A stretch of 62,953 nt of DNA. Origin: Aquidulcibacter sp. (lineage in GTDB: Bacteria; Pseudomonadota; Alphaproteobacteria; Caulobacterales; Aquidulcibacteraceae). The notes under the pieces were generated by a model, which made no database searches, was not told where the DNA came from, and saw nothing but the letters and a program-made list of their open reading frames with translations. Of the stretch, positions 16,393 through 25,657 are shown one piece after another; position 1 is the first letter of the stretch; every line of letters begins with the position of its first letter. The translations under genes were made by a program, and so were the position numbers. Location: NCBI RefSeq assembly GCF_020253525.1, contig NZ_JADCBK010000038.1, positions 1 through 62,953 of the forward strand. Reading direction: 5' to 3'.

Positions 16393-17913
16393 TTAAGCAA
16401 CCGCCCCTTCTGCCGCGCAATGTTGATTGACGAAGGCTTGGTGGGTCGGCACGTTTTCAGCACTTGCCACCATGGCGGCCTTGAGCTTGCCCAAATAATC
16501 GCGGCCATCTGTCCCCCGGAAGTCAAACAAGGGGTCGACGTCTTGGGGGATATTGCCTTGACCAATATGGACCGCAAGCCAGCTTGGCTGACCAAACAAA
16601 TCCATATCGCGGGCAATATGGCGCCCATAGCGCCGGAAGTGTTCAATTTTCAGCTTCAACGTGTCGGGGATGTCCATGCTGGCGCAATAGCGCCAAAGCG
16701 GGCTGTCATCCCGGGTCGTGAGCTTATAGTGCAGGACCAAGAAGTCGCGGATACGCTCAAACTCGGTAGCTGCAATATGGTTATATTCGTCCACGATGAG
16801 CGGATCAAAGTCGCGCTGCGGGAAGAGGGCAAGCAGCTTTGAAATGCCGGCTTGGATCAAATGGATCGAGGTGGATTCAAGGGGTTCCAAAAAGCCGCTG
16901 GACAGGCCAATGGCCACCACATTCTTTTCCCAAAACTTGTCACGCCGCCCGGTGGTAAAGCGCAACTTATTAGGCCCAGCCAAAGCTTCGCCGTCGAGAT
17001 TGGCGCGCAGCGAGGCTTCGGCATCTTCGTCGGAGATAAATTTGCTACAATAGACATAGCCATTGCCCGTCCGGTGCTGCAGCGGAATGCGCCATTGCCA
17101 ACCTGCTTCGCAGGCGGTGGAGCGTGTATAGGGCAGCATGTCGCCGACCTTGGCGCACGGCATGGCCACGGCGCGATCACACGGCAGCCAATGGGTCCAA
17201 TCTTGATAGCCCACTTTGAGGGCCTCGCCGATCAAGAGGCCACGAAAGCCAGAGCAATCGATGAAGAGATCGCCTGTTAGTTCCAGTCCGCTCTCTAGCG
17301 TCACGCCTTCAACAAAGCCGGTCTCGCTATGTTGGCGAACGCTGACAACTTTGCCCTCATGACGGGTGACGCCCCGGGTCTCGGCATAATTGCGCAGCAA
17401 GCGCGCATATAGGCCTGCATCAAAATGATAGGCATAGTCAAAGGTCGACATGACTTGTCGGGGGTCGGGGCTTGGGCGGGTAAAGCGACCACGTTGGGCC
17501 AAGGCCCACGCCATGGAGAAGTCGTCAAACGAGGTTGTGTCCCCCGCTTCGCGGGCCTTCAGCCAGAAATGGTGCAGACCGACAATGTCAAAGGCCCTGC
17601 CATGTGGTCCAAAGGGGTGGAAATAGCGATTGCCCTGACTGCCCCAATTCACAAACTCAATGCCGAGCTTGAAAGAGCCCTTGGTCTTGGCAACAAATTC
17701 GCGCTCATCAATCCCCAACATGTCATTGAAGGTACGGATCGGTGGAATGGTGGCCTCGCCCACACCGACTGTCCCGATCAGTTCGGATTCAACAAGCTTG
17801 ATGTCGCAATCCTGTTTCAGCGTATTGGCCAAAGCTGCGGCGGTCATCCAGCCAGCAGACCCACCGCCAACAATGACGATGGAGCGGATGCGTCGATCAG
17901 ATGATGGGGTCAT
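16393..17913 (-). CDS. Tryptophan-halogenase-like flavoprotein
   Basis: 506 residues. The FAD motif is [16 protein letters not shown] (residues 13-28), a conserved Lys lies in [14 protein letters not shown] near 80, and a WxWxIP motif is in [18 protein letters not shown]. All are diagnostic of flavin-dependent tryptophan-halogenase homologues. It sits between a TonB receptor and a GH68 gene, not in a natural-product cluster. Such homologues are frequent beside sugar-linked TonB receptors in Caulobacter and Xanthomonas relatives and their substrate is unknown, so actual halogenation should not be assumed. Confidence 0.92.
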   Translation of the reverse strand: MTPSSDRRIRSIVIVGGGSAGWMTAAALANTLKQDCDIKLVESELIGTVGVGEATIPPIRTFNDMLGIDEREFVAKTKGSFKLGIEFVNWGSQGNRYFHPFGPHGRAFDIVGLHHFWLKAREAGDTTSFDDFSMAWALAQRGRFTRPSPDPRQVMSTFDYAYHFDAGLYARLLRNYAETRGVTRHEGKVVSVRQHSETGFVEGVTLESGLELTGDLFIDCSGFRGLLIGEALKVGYQDWTHWLPCDRAVAMPCAKVGDMLPYTRSTACEAGWQWRIPLQHRTGNGYVYCSKFISDEDAEASLRANLDGEALAGPNKLRFTTGRRDKFWEKNVVAIGLSSGFLEPLESTSIHLIQAGISKLLALFPQRDFDPLIVDEYNHIAATEFERIRDFLVLHYKLTTRDDSPLWRYCASMDIPDTLKLKIEHFRRYGRHIARDMDLFGQPSWLAVHIGQGNIPQDVDPLFDFRGTDGRDYLGKLKAAMVASAENVPTHQAFVNQHCAAEGAVA

Positions 17914-17953
17914 AACGCCTCCTTGATCCAGCGTTTCAGCTTAGTCGAACAAA

Positions 17954-18095
17954 TGGGGCTGAAAGCAATTGCGTCCAGCCCCATCTATCAAACTCCCTGC
18001 CCTGAAGGGAGCCTCATCTTGTTCTTAGCATTGGCTTGAAACCAAGTCTGGTTTCAAGCCTCTGCCTCGGCAGCTTTCACCTTGAGAGCCAGGCT
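17954..18095 (-). terminator. Cluster of intercistronic hairpins
   Basis: Hairpins between the receptor stop and the halogenase-like start: TGGGGCTG/CAGCCCCA (17954-17961 with 17976-17983), TCCCT/AGGGA (near 17993-18010), GGCTTGAAACC/GGTTTCAAGCC (about 18032-18060) and AGAGCC/GGCTCT (near 18083-18095). None has a T-run. They more likely stabilise or attenuate the mRNA than fully end it. Confidence 0.55.
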
Positions 18096-20588
18096 CTAGA
18101 AGGTGTAGCGGATCGCTGCCGTCAGGGTACGACCCAAAGCTGGGTTGCCACTGATGACGACGGGGTTCACAGCGGCGTTTGCCACGCCACCATTGCCGCG
18201 CAAGTCAAACTTGTCGAACAAATTGTAAGCCGAGAGGCTGAGTTCGATGTTTTCCTTGATGGCATATTTCGCCGTTGCGTTCACGATTGCACCACCTGGA
18301 TATTCACGGCCAGCATCGTCGATCGACGAGGTTTGGCCCGTGGTGCTGACACCCAAGGTGACTTTGTCGCTGAAGTCATAATTGGCCGCGACCGTGAAGC
18401 TCAAATCAGGAATGCCAGGCGCGCGGGTAAATGGTCCCGAGACACCGCTGCTATTGGGACGCGAGATTTTCGCGTTCGAATAGGTGGCATTGCCGATCAC
18501 CGAGAATGGGCCATTGCGATAGGTGGCATAGGCTTCAGCACCGCTCGACTCATATTTGGCGTCGATCACGCAGCCGCCCGAACCGCCGGGGCAACGGGTT
18601 GCCGACAATTCAAACGTGCTCTGCTTGAAATCGCCTTGCAGCAAGGTGAATTCCAGCGTGTAGCGGCCGCCAGCCAATTCGCCACGGTTCTTCACGCCCA
18701 ATTCGTCTTGATTGACGAAGTCAACCGAAGCGGTACGCCCAGCTTGGGTGAGCGAACCATCGGCATTGATCTTGCCACTGACGGTTTGGCGGTCACCATT
18801 GAAGCGGCCACCCTTCGAGCGACGAACAAAGACGCTGGTGTCTTCATTGACTTTGTAGAGGGCACCAACCGACCAAGAGGTATAGTCGCGGGTATAGTTC
18901 AGCCGCTCACGTGCGCCATTGGCACGAATGGTGGTGATTTGAACGCCGCCAGAATTGACGAGGAATTCAGGACCGCCAGCAACCGTGGTGCCGCGTGCTT
19001 CAACCGATTCAAAGCGGACCGAGCCATCGAGTGCGAACTTATCTGCATCCAATTCCAACGCGATATAGGGCGCGGTGTTGGTGTAAGACAGGTCGTAATC
19101 GCGGGCGCAGCAATCGCCCCAATTGTTGTTATAGCCCGAAATACCTTCTTGGGTCAGTTTGTTGCCAGCCGCATCAAAGAGATCCAATTGCGAAGGATTA
19201 TTGCCGCTCAACTCACGAAGCGATTTGTTGACATGCCAGTCCATGGCGATGTCTTGCTTCATGTAGAAATAGCCAACCCGTGCCGTAACCGCCCCAAAGC
19301 CGGTGTCATATTTGCCGGTCAGTTTGAAATCGTTAGCGGTGCTGCCAATGTCGCGAATATTGGTGCGGACATTCACGTTATTGTCGACATAGGTGTCGGT
19401 GAATACCTGACCGGCGCGGGGACCCGCGGCGTAACGGATGCTAGCAACCGTTGCATTTGGCAGACCTGGGCGGCTGATGACCGAACCAATGACGCTGGCG
19501 CGGGTGGCGACGTTCAAGAAGGGCGAGGCAAACCCACCGCTCATATCGGTCCAACGGAAGTTGTTATCAACGCTCCAATTGTCATTCACATTGTAGCGCA
19601 ACTGACCGCCCAAGGAGGTCGCCTTGGTGGTGATCCCGTCCATTTTGACGCGCTCGAGCACGCCATCGCGGTTAAAGATCAAAAAGTCTTTGTTATAGAC
19701 CGAATAGTTGGAGTCCTTGCGGCCATCAAAGCCGGGGAATGGCTTGATGTTGGAAACTTCCAAACCATTGATCGTGGCCAGAGCTGGCGAGCCGGTATAG
19801 TTTGGCTCTTGCGTATCGGCGATCTTCACCAAAACCCGCACAAAGCCTTTGTCGTCGGCAAAATCGTGGGTCAGATTGGCCTTGATTTGGTAGGAATTGC
19901 TGACGTCATAGCCAGCGTCCAAGGGGCCGCTGCCCTTTTTGTAGAAGCCACCAACATGGAAGCGGGTCGAGTCATTAATCGGGCCGCCATAGCGGAAGTC
20001 CAACTTGTTCTCATCAAAGCCGAGGCCGGTGTTCCACTGCACATAGCCGCCCTTTTGCAGACCCGTGTTGGAGATGTAGTTGATGACCGCACCGGGAGCT
20101 TGCGAGGCATAGGTGGAAGCCGAACCGCCGCGAACACCTTCGACATTGGCGACGGTGGCGTCAAAGCGGGTCCAGTAATCGTTGTTACCAAACTGGATGT
20201 CGCCGAACAGAACGGTTGGCAGGCCATCTTCTTGGATCTGCACGAAGGGCGAACCCCCGGTGGCAACAGGAAGACCGCGGACGGCGATGTTGGAGTTACC
20301 GCCTGGGCCAGCGGTACCCGCGACCTGAATACCTGGGATCATCCGAAGCAATTCGGATTCAGAACTTGGCTTGAAGTCTGCAATGACTTGCGCATTGACC
20401 GTGGTCACCGAGACCGAGCTGTTGATTTGGGTGCGATTACCGCCCGAAGCGGTCACGATAACGACTTCCAAGCCTTCAGGCTCTGCAGGCGCTGCTGCGG
20501 CCTGTTGGGCCATGGCAGGCGCACCGGCTGCGAGCGCGGTAACCAGCGCAATCGCCGAAACGCAATTAGAGAATTGGGCAACCTTCAT
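18096..20588 (-). CDS. TonB-dependent receptor, probable sucrose/fructoside uptake
   Basis: 830 residues. The signal peptide ends at APAMAQQ (~28). A TonB-box-like EVVIVTASG follows, then a plug domain (IPGIQVAGTAGPGGNSNIAVRG... GVRGGSASTYASQAPGAVIN, 45-170) and a beta-barrel closing with aromatic F (TAAIRYTF). It imports a ligand across the outer membrane using TonB energy. Two LacI operators lie 70-94 bp before its start and the GH68 gene is downstream, which point to sucrose or fructosides. RBS GGGAG precedes the ATG. Confidence 0.93.
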   Translation of the reverse strand: MKVAQFSNCVSAIALVTALAAGAPAMAQQAAAAPAEPEGLEVVIVTASGGNRTQINSSVSVTTVNAQVIADFKPSSESELLRMIPGIQVAGTAGPGGNSNIAVRGLPVATGGSPFVQIQEDGLPTVLFGDIQFGNNDYWTRFDATVANVEGVRGGSASTYASQAPGAVINYISNTGLQKGGYVQWNTGLGFDENKLDFRYGGPINDSTRFHVGGFYKKGSGPLDAGYDVSNSYQIKANLTHDFADDKGFVRVLVKIADTQEPNYTGSPALATINGLEVSNIKPFPGFDGRKDSNYSVYNKDFLIFNRDGVLERVKMDGITTKATSLGGQLRYNVNDNWSVDNNFRWTDMSGGFASPFLNVATRASVIGSVISRPGLPNATVASIRYAAGPRAGQVFTDTYVDNNVNVRTNIRDIGSTANDFKLTGKYDTGFGAVTARVGYFYMKQDIAMDWHVNKSLRELSGNNPSQLDLFDAAGNKLTQEGISGYNNNWGDCCARDYDLSYTNTAPYIALELDADKFALDGSVRFESVEARGTTVAGGPEFLVNSGGVQITTIRANGARERLNYTRDYTSWSVGALYKVNEDTSVFVRRSKGGRFNGDRQTVSGKINADGSLTQAGRTASVDFVNQDELGVKNRGELAGGRYTLEFTLLQGDFKQSTFELSATRCPGGSGGCVIDAKYESSGAEAYATYRNGPFSVIGNATYSNAKISRPNSSGVSGPFTRAPGIPDLSFTVAANYDFSDKVTLGVSTTGQTSSIDDAGREYPGGAIVNATAKYAIKENIELSLSAYNLFDKFDLRGNGGVANAAVNPVVISGNPALGRTLTAAIRYTF

Positions 20589-20657
20589 GTCTTAACTCCC
20601 AGTGTCTGTTTATAGCTAAGGCTCTGATGGCCTGCCTGACCTTTTTGATACCACCTA

Positions 20658-20671
20658 TGCAATGGATTGCA
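20658..20671. promoter_or_regulatory. LacI-type operator O1 before the TonB receptor
   Basis: TGCAATGGATTGCA; same arms as 12371-12384. It is the reverse complement of the site at 20682-20695, with 24 bp between centres. Confidence 0.78.
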
Positions 20672-20681
20672 AGAACGATAA

Positions 20682-20695
20682 TGCAATCCATTGCA
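20682..20695. promoter_or_regulatory. LacI-type operator O2 before the TonB receptor
   Basis: TGCAATCCATTGCA, extended to ATGCAATCCATTGCAT. Paired sites allow cooperative binding by a dimeric or tetrameric LacI protein. Confidence 0.78.
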
Positions 20696-20799
20696 TAAAA
20701 AGCGTCACAAACTTTCTTAGTCTCTGACAGTGTTAGGTTTTTTGTATAGCTACCGGGCCAGTTTCGCCGAGTAAGGCCGCAAAAAGGGCGATTCTTGGA

Positions 20800-21687
20800 C
20801 TAGGATTGTGCCTGTTCGGCCAACCAAAGAGCGCCCAGAAGACCTGAGTCTAGCCCCAATCCGGCACCCACAACATCAAAACCGCCTTCGCCGGGAGCAG
20901 CCGTCCCATAGGGGCCGATGAGGGCTTTTGCCTTGGTGGCGACCCGCTCTACCAGCCCGCCACGGGCCATCACGCCACCCCCAAAAATGACGCGCTTGAC
21001 CGCGGTGGTCAGGACCAGATTGGCTGCCAAATGCGCCAAATAATGGGCTTCAATATCCCAAGCAGGATGATCATCTGGCAATTCAGACGCATCCATCCCC
21101 CAGCGCGCCAGCAAGGCCGGGGCAGAAGCTAGGCCTTCAATACAATCGCCATGGAAGGGGCAAACGCCCTTAAACTGCAGGTCGTCGGGATGTCGCGGGG
21201 CGCGCATATGCCCAGCCTCAGGGTGCATCGTGCCCCAGACCGCTTTGCCGCCCAAAATGATGCCCGCGCCAATGCCTGTGCCGACCGTGACATAGGCAAG
21301 ATCATCAAGACCCTGACCCGCACCCCATGCCCGTTCGGCAAAGGCCGCTGCCGTCACATCGGTCTCCAAGGCGATCTGACACCCCGTCCCGGCTGCCATA
21401 TGTCCTGCAACATCCGCACCCGACCAATGCGGCTTGGTGGTAGCTAAAATATGGCCCCAACGTGGGCTGGCAGGATTGACGGCCAAGGGGCCAAAGCAGG
21501 CCATGCCAATATGGCTGACGGCCAAGCCCTGGTCCTTATGGCCGTTAAAAAAGGCTATTGCGCGCGCCAACGTCTCGTCTGGCGTTGTGGTTGGAAAGGC
21601 CGTCCGCGACAGGATTTTGTCCTTGCCGTCGAAAATGGCACAGCGCCATGAGGTCCCTCCCGCATCAATACCGCCGAACTTGCTCAC
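20800..21687 (-). CDS. ROK-family sugar kinase (fructokinase/mannokinase type)
   Basis: 295 residues. ATP site GGIDAGGTSWRCAIFD at the N-terminus; catalytic Asp in ALETDVTAAAFAE; zinc region HPEAGHMRAPRHP followed by GVCPFHGDCIEGLASAPAL, as in Bacillus fructokinases. It phosphorylates a free hexose in the cytoplasm: fructose from the GH68 reaction, or mannose/glucose from the GH63 reaction next door. GTG start at 21687 after AAAGGCAG. It is the last gene of the minus-strand operon beginning at 28117, with 96 bp before it. Confidence 0.9.
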   Translation of the reverse strand: MSKFGGIDAGGTSWRCAIFDGKDKILSRTAFPTTTPDETLARAIAFFNGHKDQGLAVSHIGMACFGPLAVNPASPRWGHILATTKPHWSGADVAGHMAAGTGCQIALETDVTAAAFAERAWGAGQGLDDLAYVTVGTGIGAGIILGGKAVWGTMHPEAGHMRAPRHPDDLQFKGVCPFHGDCIEGLASAPALLARWGMDASELPDDHPAWDIEAHYLAHLAANLVLTTAVKRVIFGGGVMARGGLVERVATKAKALIGPYGTAAPGEGGFDVVGAGLGLDSGLLGALWLAEQAQS

Positions 21688-21783
21688 GAATCTGCCTTTC
21701 TTGGGATGGGGCGCTTGCGGCTTCCCCCTCTAGCGGGAAATGAGCCGCTGACAAGGGTCGCCTGCGAAACCGATTGCAGGGAC

Positions 21784-23037
21784 TTATGCATGGACCGACC
21801 CATTGGCTTGCGCTGCAACCGCTTGCCGCAGCAGAGGACGGGCAAAGATGAGCGCAACAACGGCGATCGCATAAAGACCTGCCATCATCGCAAAGCCCGC
21901 GGCAAGGCCGGTATAGACCGCCATGGCCGGCAAAGCGAAACTGGTGATCCCTGCCCCAATAAAGCCCAGCATGGTCATCAGGCCAGCTGCCGTCGCACGG
22001 GCTTCCGGTGGCATCACATCATGCATGGCCGCATAGATACAGCCGTCAAACAGGCCCTTGCCAAAGCTGGTTGCGAACAACAAAAGCCCCACCGCCGTCG
22101 CGTTTGAAACCCAAGGGAATGGCACGAGAAAGAGGGCTGCAAATACCAACCCAATCGCCAAAACGGTGAAGCGGCCAATGGGGCTGCGCGCCGCAAATTT
22201 ATCGGCCATAAAGCCACCAACCAGAACCGAGAAGAAGCCAGCTGTTGTAATCATCACTGGGCCTACCAAGGCACTATCGGCTAAGTTCAGGCCCAATTCG
22301 TCGTGCGCATAGGTGTTACACCAGTTCAAAACGCCCGATGAAGCCGAGGTGGCCAGAAAGAAGACAAAGCATAGTAAGAGAGCGGCAGGATTTTTAAAGA
22401 TGATCCCAATCGGCTCTGCCTTCTTCTCGTCCTTAACGACGGGCTCGCCGGGTGCATCATCGCGCAAATATTTGAACAAAATCGCCATGACGACAAAGCC
22501 AAGCGCGGCAAATACGATGAAGGGTGCGGGCCAGCCGTGGTGGTCGGCAAGCTTACCAGCCACCCAACCCCCAATGCCACCACCAGCGAAAACGGCGGTT
22601 TGATGGATCGACAGCGCGCGGCTGCGCACACTGGGCTTATGCCACGAGCTGATGAGTGCGGTCGCGGTTGGATAATAGGTCGACTCCCCAATTGCGACCA
22701 AAGTCCGCATGCCGAGCAACATGGCAAAGCCCGTTGCCAATGGCATGATCCCGGTTGCCATGCTCCAGAAGACGAGGCCGAAAATAATCATATGGCGACG
22801 TCGGACGCTGTCGCCCATCCGGCCAAACACAAAGGCACAGACGGCATAGGTCCAGAAAAAGGTCGTATCGATAATTCCCAATTGCACATCTGTCAGGCCG
22901 AATGCGTCGCGCAATAAGGGTTTGACGGAATTGAGGATGGAGCGGTCGGCCGCATTGAGGAAGGACACCATCCAGAGGAGGGCGATCAGGATCCACGGAT
23001 AATTGTCGGGCGCTGGCTTGAGTTGCTTTTCGGTCAT
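21784..23037 (-). CDS. MFS transporter (organic-anion or glycoside type)
   Basis: 417 residues with about 12 spans. Motif A-like GRMGDSVRRRH in the first loop, and ADRSILNSVKPLLRDAFGLT at the first span as in ACS/spinster-like carriers. The start at 23037 (MTEKQLKPAP) is chosen for its GAGG and because the extended frame overlaps the GH63 gene; 8 bp separate them. It probably carries the substrate of the GH63 enzyme, or glycerate, across the inner membrane. Confidence 0.87.
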   Translation of the reverse strand: MTEKQLKPAPDNYPWILIALLWMVSFLNAADRSILNSVKPLLRDAFGLTDVQLGIIDTTFFWTYAVCAFVFGRMGDSVRRRHMIIFGLVFWSMATGIMPLATGFAMLLGMRTLVAIGESTYYPTATALISSWHKPSVRSRALSIHQTAVFAGGGIGGWVAGKLADHHGWPAPFIVFAALGFVVMAILFKYLRDDAPGEPVVKDEKKAEPIGIIFKNPAALLLCFVFFLATSASSGVLNWCNTYAHDELGLNLADSALVGPVMITTAGFFSVLVGGFMADKFAARSPIGRFTVLAIGLVFAALFLVPFPWVSNATAVGLLLFATSFGKGLFDGCIYAAMHDVMPPEARATAAGLMTMLGFIGAGITSFALPAMAVYTGLAAGFAMMAGLYAIAVVALIFARPLLRQAVAAQANGSVHA

Positions 23038-23045
23038 TTTCTGCC

Positions 23046-24308
23046 TCACTTTCCACACCAAGCCAGCCACATGGCTGCTGTCCAAGAAAAGTCTGGTCCA
23101 CCAGACCCCGCACCCGTCTCTGGGCTGAAGCTTTCATAAAAGCCTGAGAGCTCGATCAGCTTACGAGAATCGGTGCGAATGCGTTCGGCCCAATCGTCAT
23201 GGCCTGCTTCGGCAAGACCTTGGGCGACCATATAGCTAACCACCAGCCAGATCGGCCCACGCCAATAACGCTTGTGATCATAGGCGCGGCTTCCAGCTTC
23301 CAAGCTGGGTACCAGATAGGTCGCGCTTTTGGTCATGCGCTCTAACGCGGCGATCAGGCGTTGCCTTTGTGCCTGCGTTCCCACCCCGGCATAAAAGGCG
23401 AGGAAACTGGCATTGGTCACAAGGCCAGAACTTTCACCCGTGACCACATCGCGCGAGCAATAGGCCCCAACGCCCTCATACCAAAGCCAGTCCATTCCCG
23501 CTTCTGATAGAGCGATACGGGCCTCCAGCTCTGCCACCACTTCGGTATCGTGTAGTGCGCGCGCCAAGACCAAAAGGTCGCGATTGGCGCGCAATAATTC
23601 CATCGACATACCCACATCCAGCATGCGGAAGGGGCCATGGTCGGCGATTTCGCGGTGGTTCCAGCCAGACGTGCGGCCAAACTGCAGGATGGCGACATAG
23701 CGGTCATACTCCACAGCGGTAGGCCGCATAGCCGCATCCACATGGCCCGTATCGCGGCGCTGATAGGTGCCGACGCCGGACGTATCGACACGTGCGAGCG
23801 CGTCATCCCATTCACTGCTATTGTCTCTGCCCGTCTCCCAATTATGGGTCACCATCACAAGGCCATTGCCCAAAGGATCGCGATAGGTGTGGAACCAGCG
23901 ATGGCTTTTGACGCAGGCCTGATAGAGCGCGATCATGCGCGGATTGGTGGGGTCTGCGCCCTCATCTTCCCAGAGTTTGCGCACGATGGTCGCCAAAACA
24001 GGGGGTTGGGTAATGCCCGAGGTGGGCGGGGTTTTCCCGGTCGCCCACACAGAAGGCCCTGGAAAATAGCCCGGATCATCCTTGTGAAAGATGATATGGG
24101 GGATCATGCCATCTTCCCATTGGCCCGAGACCAAAGTCTCAATTTCTTGCCACGCGCGATCGCGATCAAACTCAGCAAAGCCTAAAGCCACGAATGCCGA
24201 GTCCCAATTCCATTGATAGGGATAAAGCCCATGGGTTGGCACGGTATAGCCGCCGCGATCATTGCGGCGCAGAATCTCTTGGGCGGTTTGAGACAGGTCT
24301 TGCGTCAC
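23046..24308 (-). CDS. GH63-like mannosylglycerate/glucosylglycerate hydrolase
   Basis: 420 residues of (alpha/alpha)6-barrel type: YPYQWNWDSAFVALG (~29-43), SGQWEDGMIPHIIFHKD (~61-77), THNWETGRDNSSEWDDALAR (~154-173) with the putative catalytic Asp, and RYWRGPIWLVVSYM (~345). These match bacterial mannosylglycerate hydrolases. No signal peptide, so cytoplasmic. The GTG start overlaps the glycerate kinase stop (GTGA) with AAGGAG before it, giving tight coupling to the enzyme that would use released glycerate. Confidence 0.87.
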   Translation of the reverse strand: MTQDLSQTAQEILRRNDRGGYTVPTHGLYPYQWNWDSAFVALGFAEFDRDRAWQEIETLVSGQWEDGMIPHIIFHKDDPGYFPGPSVWATGKTPPTSGITQPPVLATIVRKLWEDEGADPTNPRMIALYQACVKSHRWFHTYRDPLGNGLVMVTHNWETGRDNSSEWDDALARVDTSGVGTYQRRDTGHVDAAMRPTAVEYDRYVAILQFGRTSGWNHREIADHGPFRMLDVGMSMELLRANRDLLVLARALHDTEVVAELEARIALSEAGMDWLWYEGVGAYCSRDVVTGESSGLVTNASFLAFYAGVGTQAQRQRLIAALERMTKSATYLVPSLEAGSRAYDHKRYWRGPIWLVVSYMVAQGLAEAGHDDWAERIRTDSRKLIELSGFYESFSPETGAGSGGPDFSWTAAMWLAWCGK

Positions 24309-25543
24309 GTGGAAGCTCCTTCAATGGCAATCAGGCGAATATCATTCACATTGGTTCGGGTCGGCCCAGTCATAATCAGCCCACCAAATCGCTCGACGAG
24401 GGGGTAGGTCCGGTTTGAGTCTAGGGCGTGGAGGGCTTCATCTTGGGGCACCCAAGAGGCGTGCAAATAGCCCCCGGCATTATCCTGCGTCCCATCAATG
24501 CCATCGGTGTCGCCAGCCAAAGCTTCAATCTTGGCCGTGCGCGGCAAGGCCGACATGAGGCCCACTAAATATTCAAGATTTGGCCCACCCTGCCCATCCT
24601 TGCGGGCTTTGGTGACCGTCAATTCCCCGCCTGAAATCATCAGGTGCCGACCGGGCGAGCGGGCAACTAATTGGGCGCGCAACGCATGGGCTTTGCCACA
24701 GCTTGCGGCATCACCCGTCAAGGCTTTGCCCGCGTCAATAATGTTCCAGCCATCGGCTCTGGCGCGGGCCTCAACGGCGGCCAAGGCGTCGCCATTGGTG
24801 GCGATGACTTTGACGGGATGGGTGGGAACTGGGCTCGGCTCATTGGCGAGGATGGCTGCACGAACAGCCTCTGGAACATCGACACTGGCTGCTCGCAAAA
24901 CCGACAAAGCGCCGTCAGGATAAAACGTTGAGGCGATGCTGGGGCCAGATGCAACCAAGGCAGGATCATCGCCCGCCACATCGGAAATCACATAGGTGTA
25001 AAGCTCTGCCCCGCGGGCACCGGCAAGTGCGGCCAGGCGCCCACCCTTAACCCGGGACAAGTGACGGCGCACCAGATTAATGTCCTGAATGGGTGCACCC
25101 GAGCGCACCAAGGCATCGGTCATGGCCTGCTTTTCTGCCAAACTAATGCCGTCAGCGGGCGCACATAAAAGCGCCGAACCACCGCCCGAGGCCAGAAAGA
25201 TCACGCGGTCATCAGGGCCAGCGGTCGCAGCCAAGTCCAGCATCTTGGTGCCAGCTTGCAGGCTGTAATCATCGGGAACAGGATGGCGGGCCTCGATCAG
25301 CTCAATGCCCGTCTGGCTGAGATCCACACCATGGCCATGCCGCGTGACAGCAAGCCCCGTGATCGGCCCGTCTAGGGTTTCGGCCGCAACCAAAGCCATC
25401 TCAGCGGCAGCTTTTCCATAGGCCAAAACATAGGTTTTGCCCTTGACCAACCCCTTAGGCAGGGCCGGCGGCAAGGCAAGACGAGGACTTGCGGCAGCAA
25501 TCGCGGCAGCAAAATAGTCGGTCAGGACGGTGCGATAGGTCAT
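24305..25543 (-). CDS. Glycerate 2-kinase (MOFRL family)
   Basis: 412 residues. Family motifs: VLAYGKAAAEMALVA (~40), FLASGGGSALLCAPADG (~118), INLVRRHLSRVKGGRLAALA (~152), HLMISGGELTV (~295), and a C-terminal LAGDTDGIDGTQDNAGG. It phosphorylates D-glycerate to 2-phosphoglycerate for glycolysis. The start at 25543 is set by GGGGAGGAGC. Being joined to a GH63 glycosylglycerate hydrolase, it explains the fate of the aglycone. Confidence 0.93.
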   Translation of the reverse strand: MTYRTVLTDYFAAAIAAASPRLALPPALPKGLVKGKTYVLAYGKAAAEMALVAAETLDGPITGLAVTRHGHGVDLSQTGIELIEARHPVPDDYSLQAGTKMLDLAATAGPDDRVIFLASGGGSALLCAPADGISLAEKQAMTDALVRSGAPIQDINLVRRHLSRVKGGRLAALAGARGAELYTYVISDVAGDDPALVASGPSIASTFYPDGALSVLRAASVDVPEAVRAAILANEPSPVPTHPVKVIATNGDALAAVEARARADGWNIIDAGKALTGDAASCGKAHALRAQLVARSPGRHLMISGGELTVTKARKDGQGGPNLEYLVGLMSALPRTAKIEALAGDTDGIDGTQDNAGGYLHASWVPQDEALHALDSNRTYPLVERFGGLIMTGPTRTNVNDIRLIAIEGAST

Positions 25544-25576
25544 GATGCGTGCTCCTCCCCAGCCAAAAGCCATAAG

Positions 25577-25640
25577 GCTTCCATCAAGGAAGCGGTTGGA
25601 AGGAAAACGTGCAAGGCCTGACTTGCGCCCTGCCCTGCAC
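25577..25640 (-). terminator. Hairpins after the TonB receptor
   Basis: GCTTCC-atcaa-GGAAGC at 25577-25593 and an ACGTGCA...TGCACGT pair spanning about 25608-25641, between the receptor stop and the glycerate kinase gene. No T-run. They could lower downstream expression or protect the receptor mRNA. Confidence 0.45.
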
Positions 25641-25657
25641 GTCTTGGATTGGCAGCT

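Noticed and set aside
16393..17913. Reading the tryptophan-halogenase-like gene as a natural-product cluster
   Set aside because: No synthetase, ligase or tailoring genes lie nearby; the neighbours are sugar uptake genes.
18036..20615. 859-codon frame on the plus strand opposite the TonB receptor
   Set aside because: It is an antisense shadow of a receptor gene with signal peptide, plug and barrel signature. Its translation has no domain and the codon bias explains its openness.
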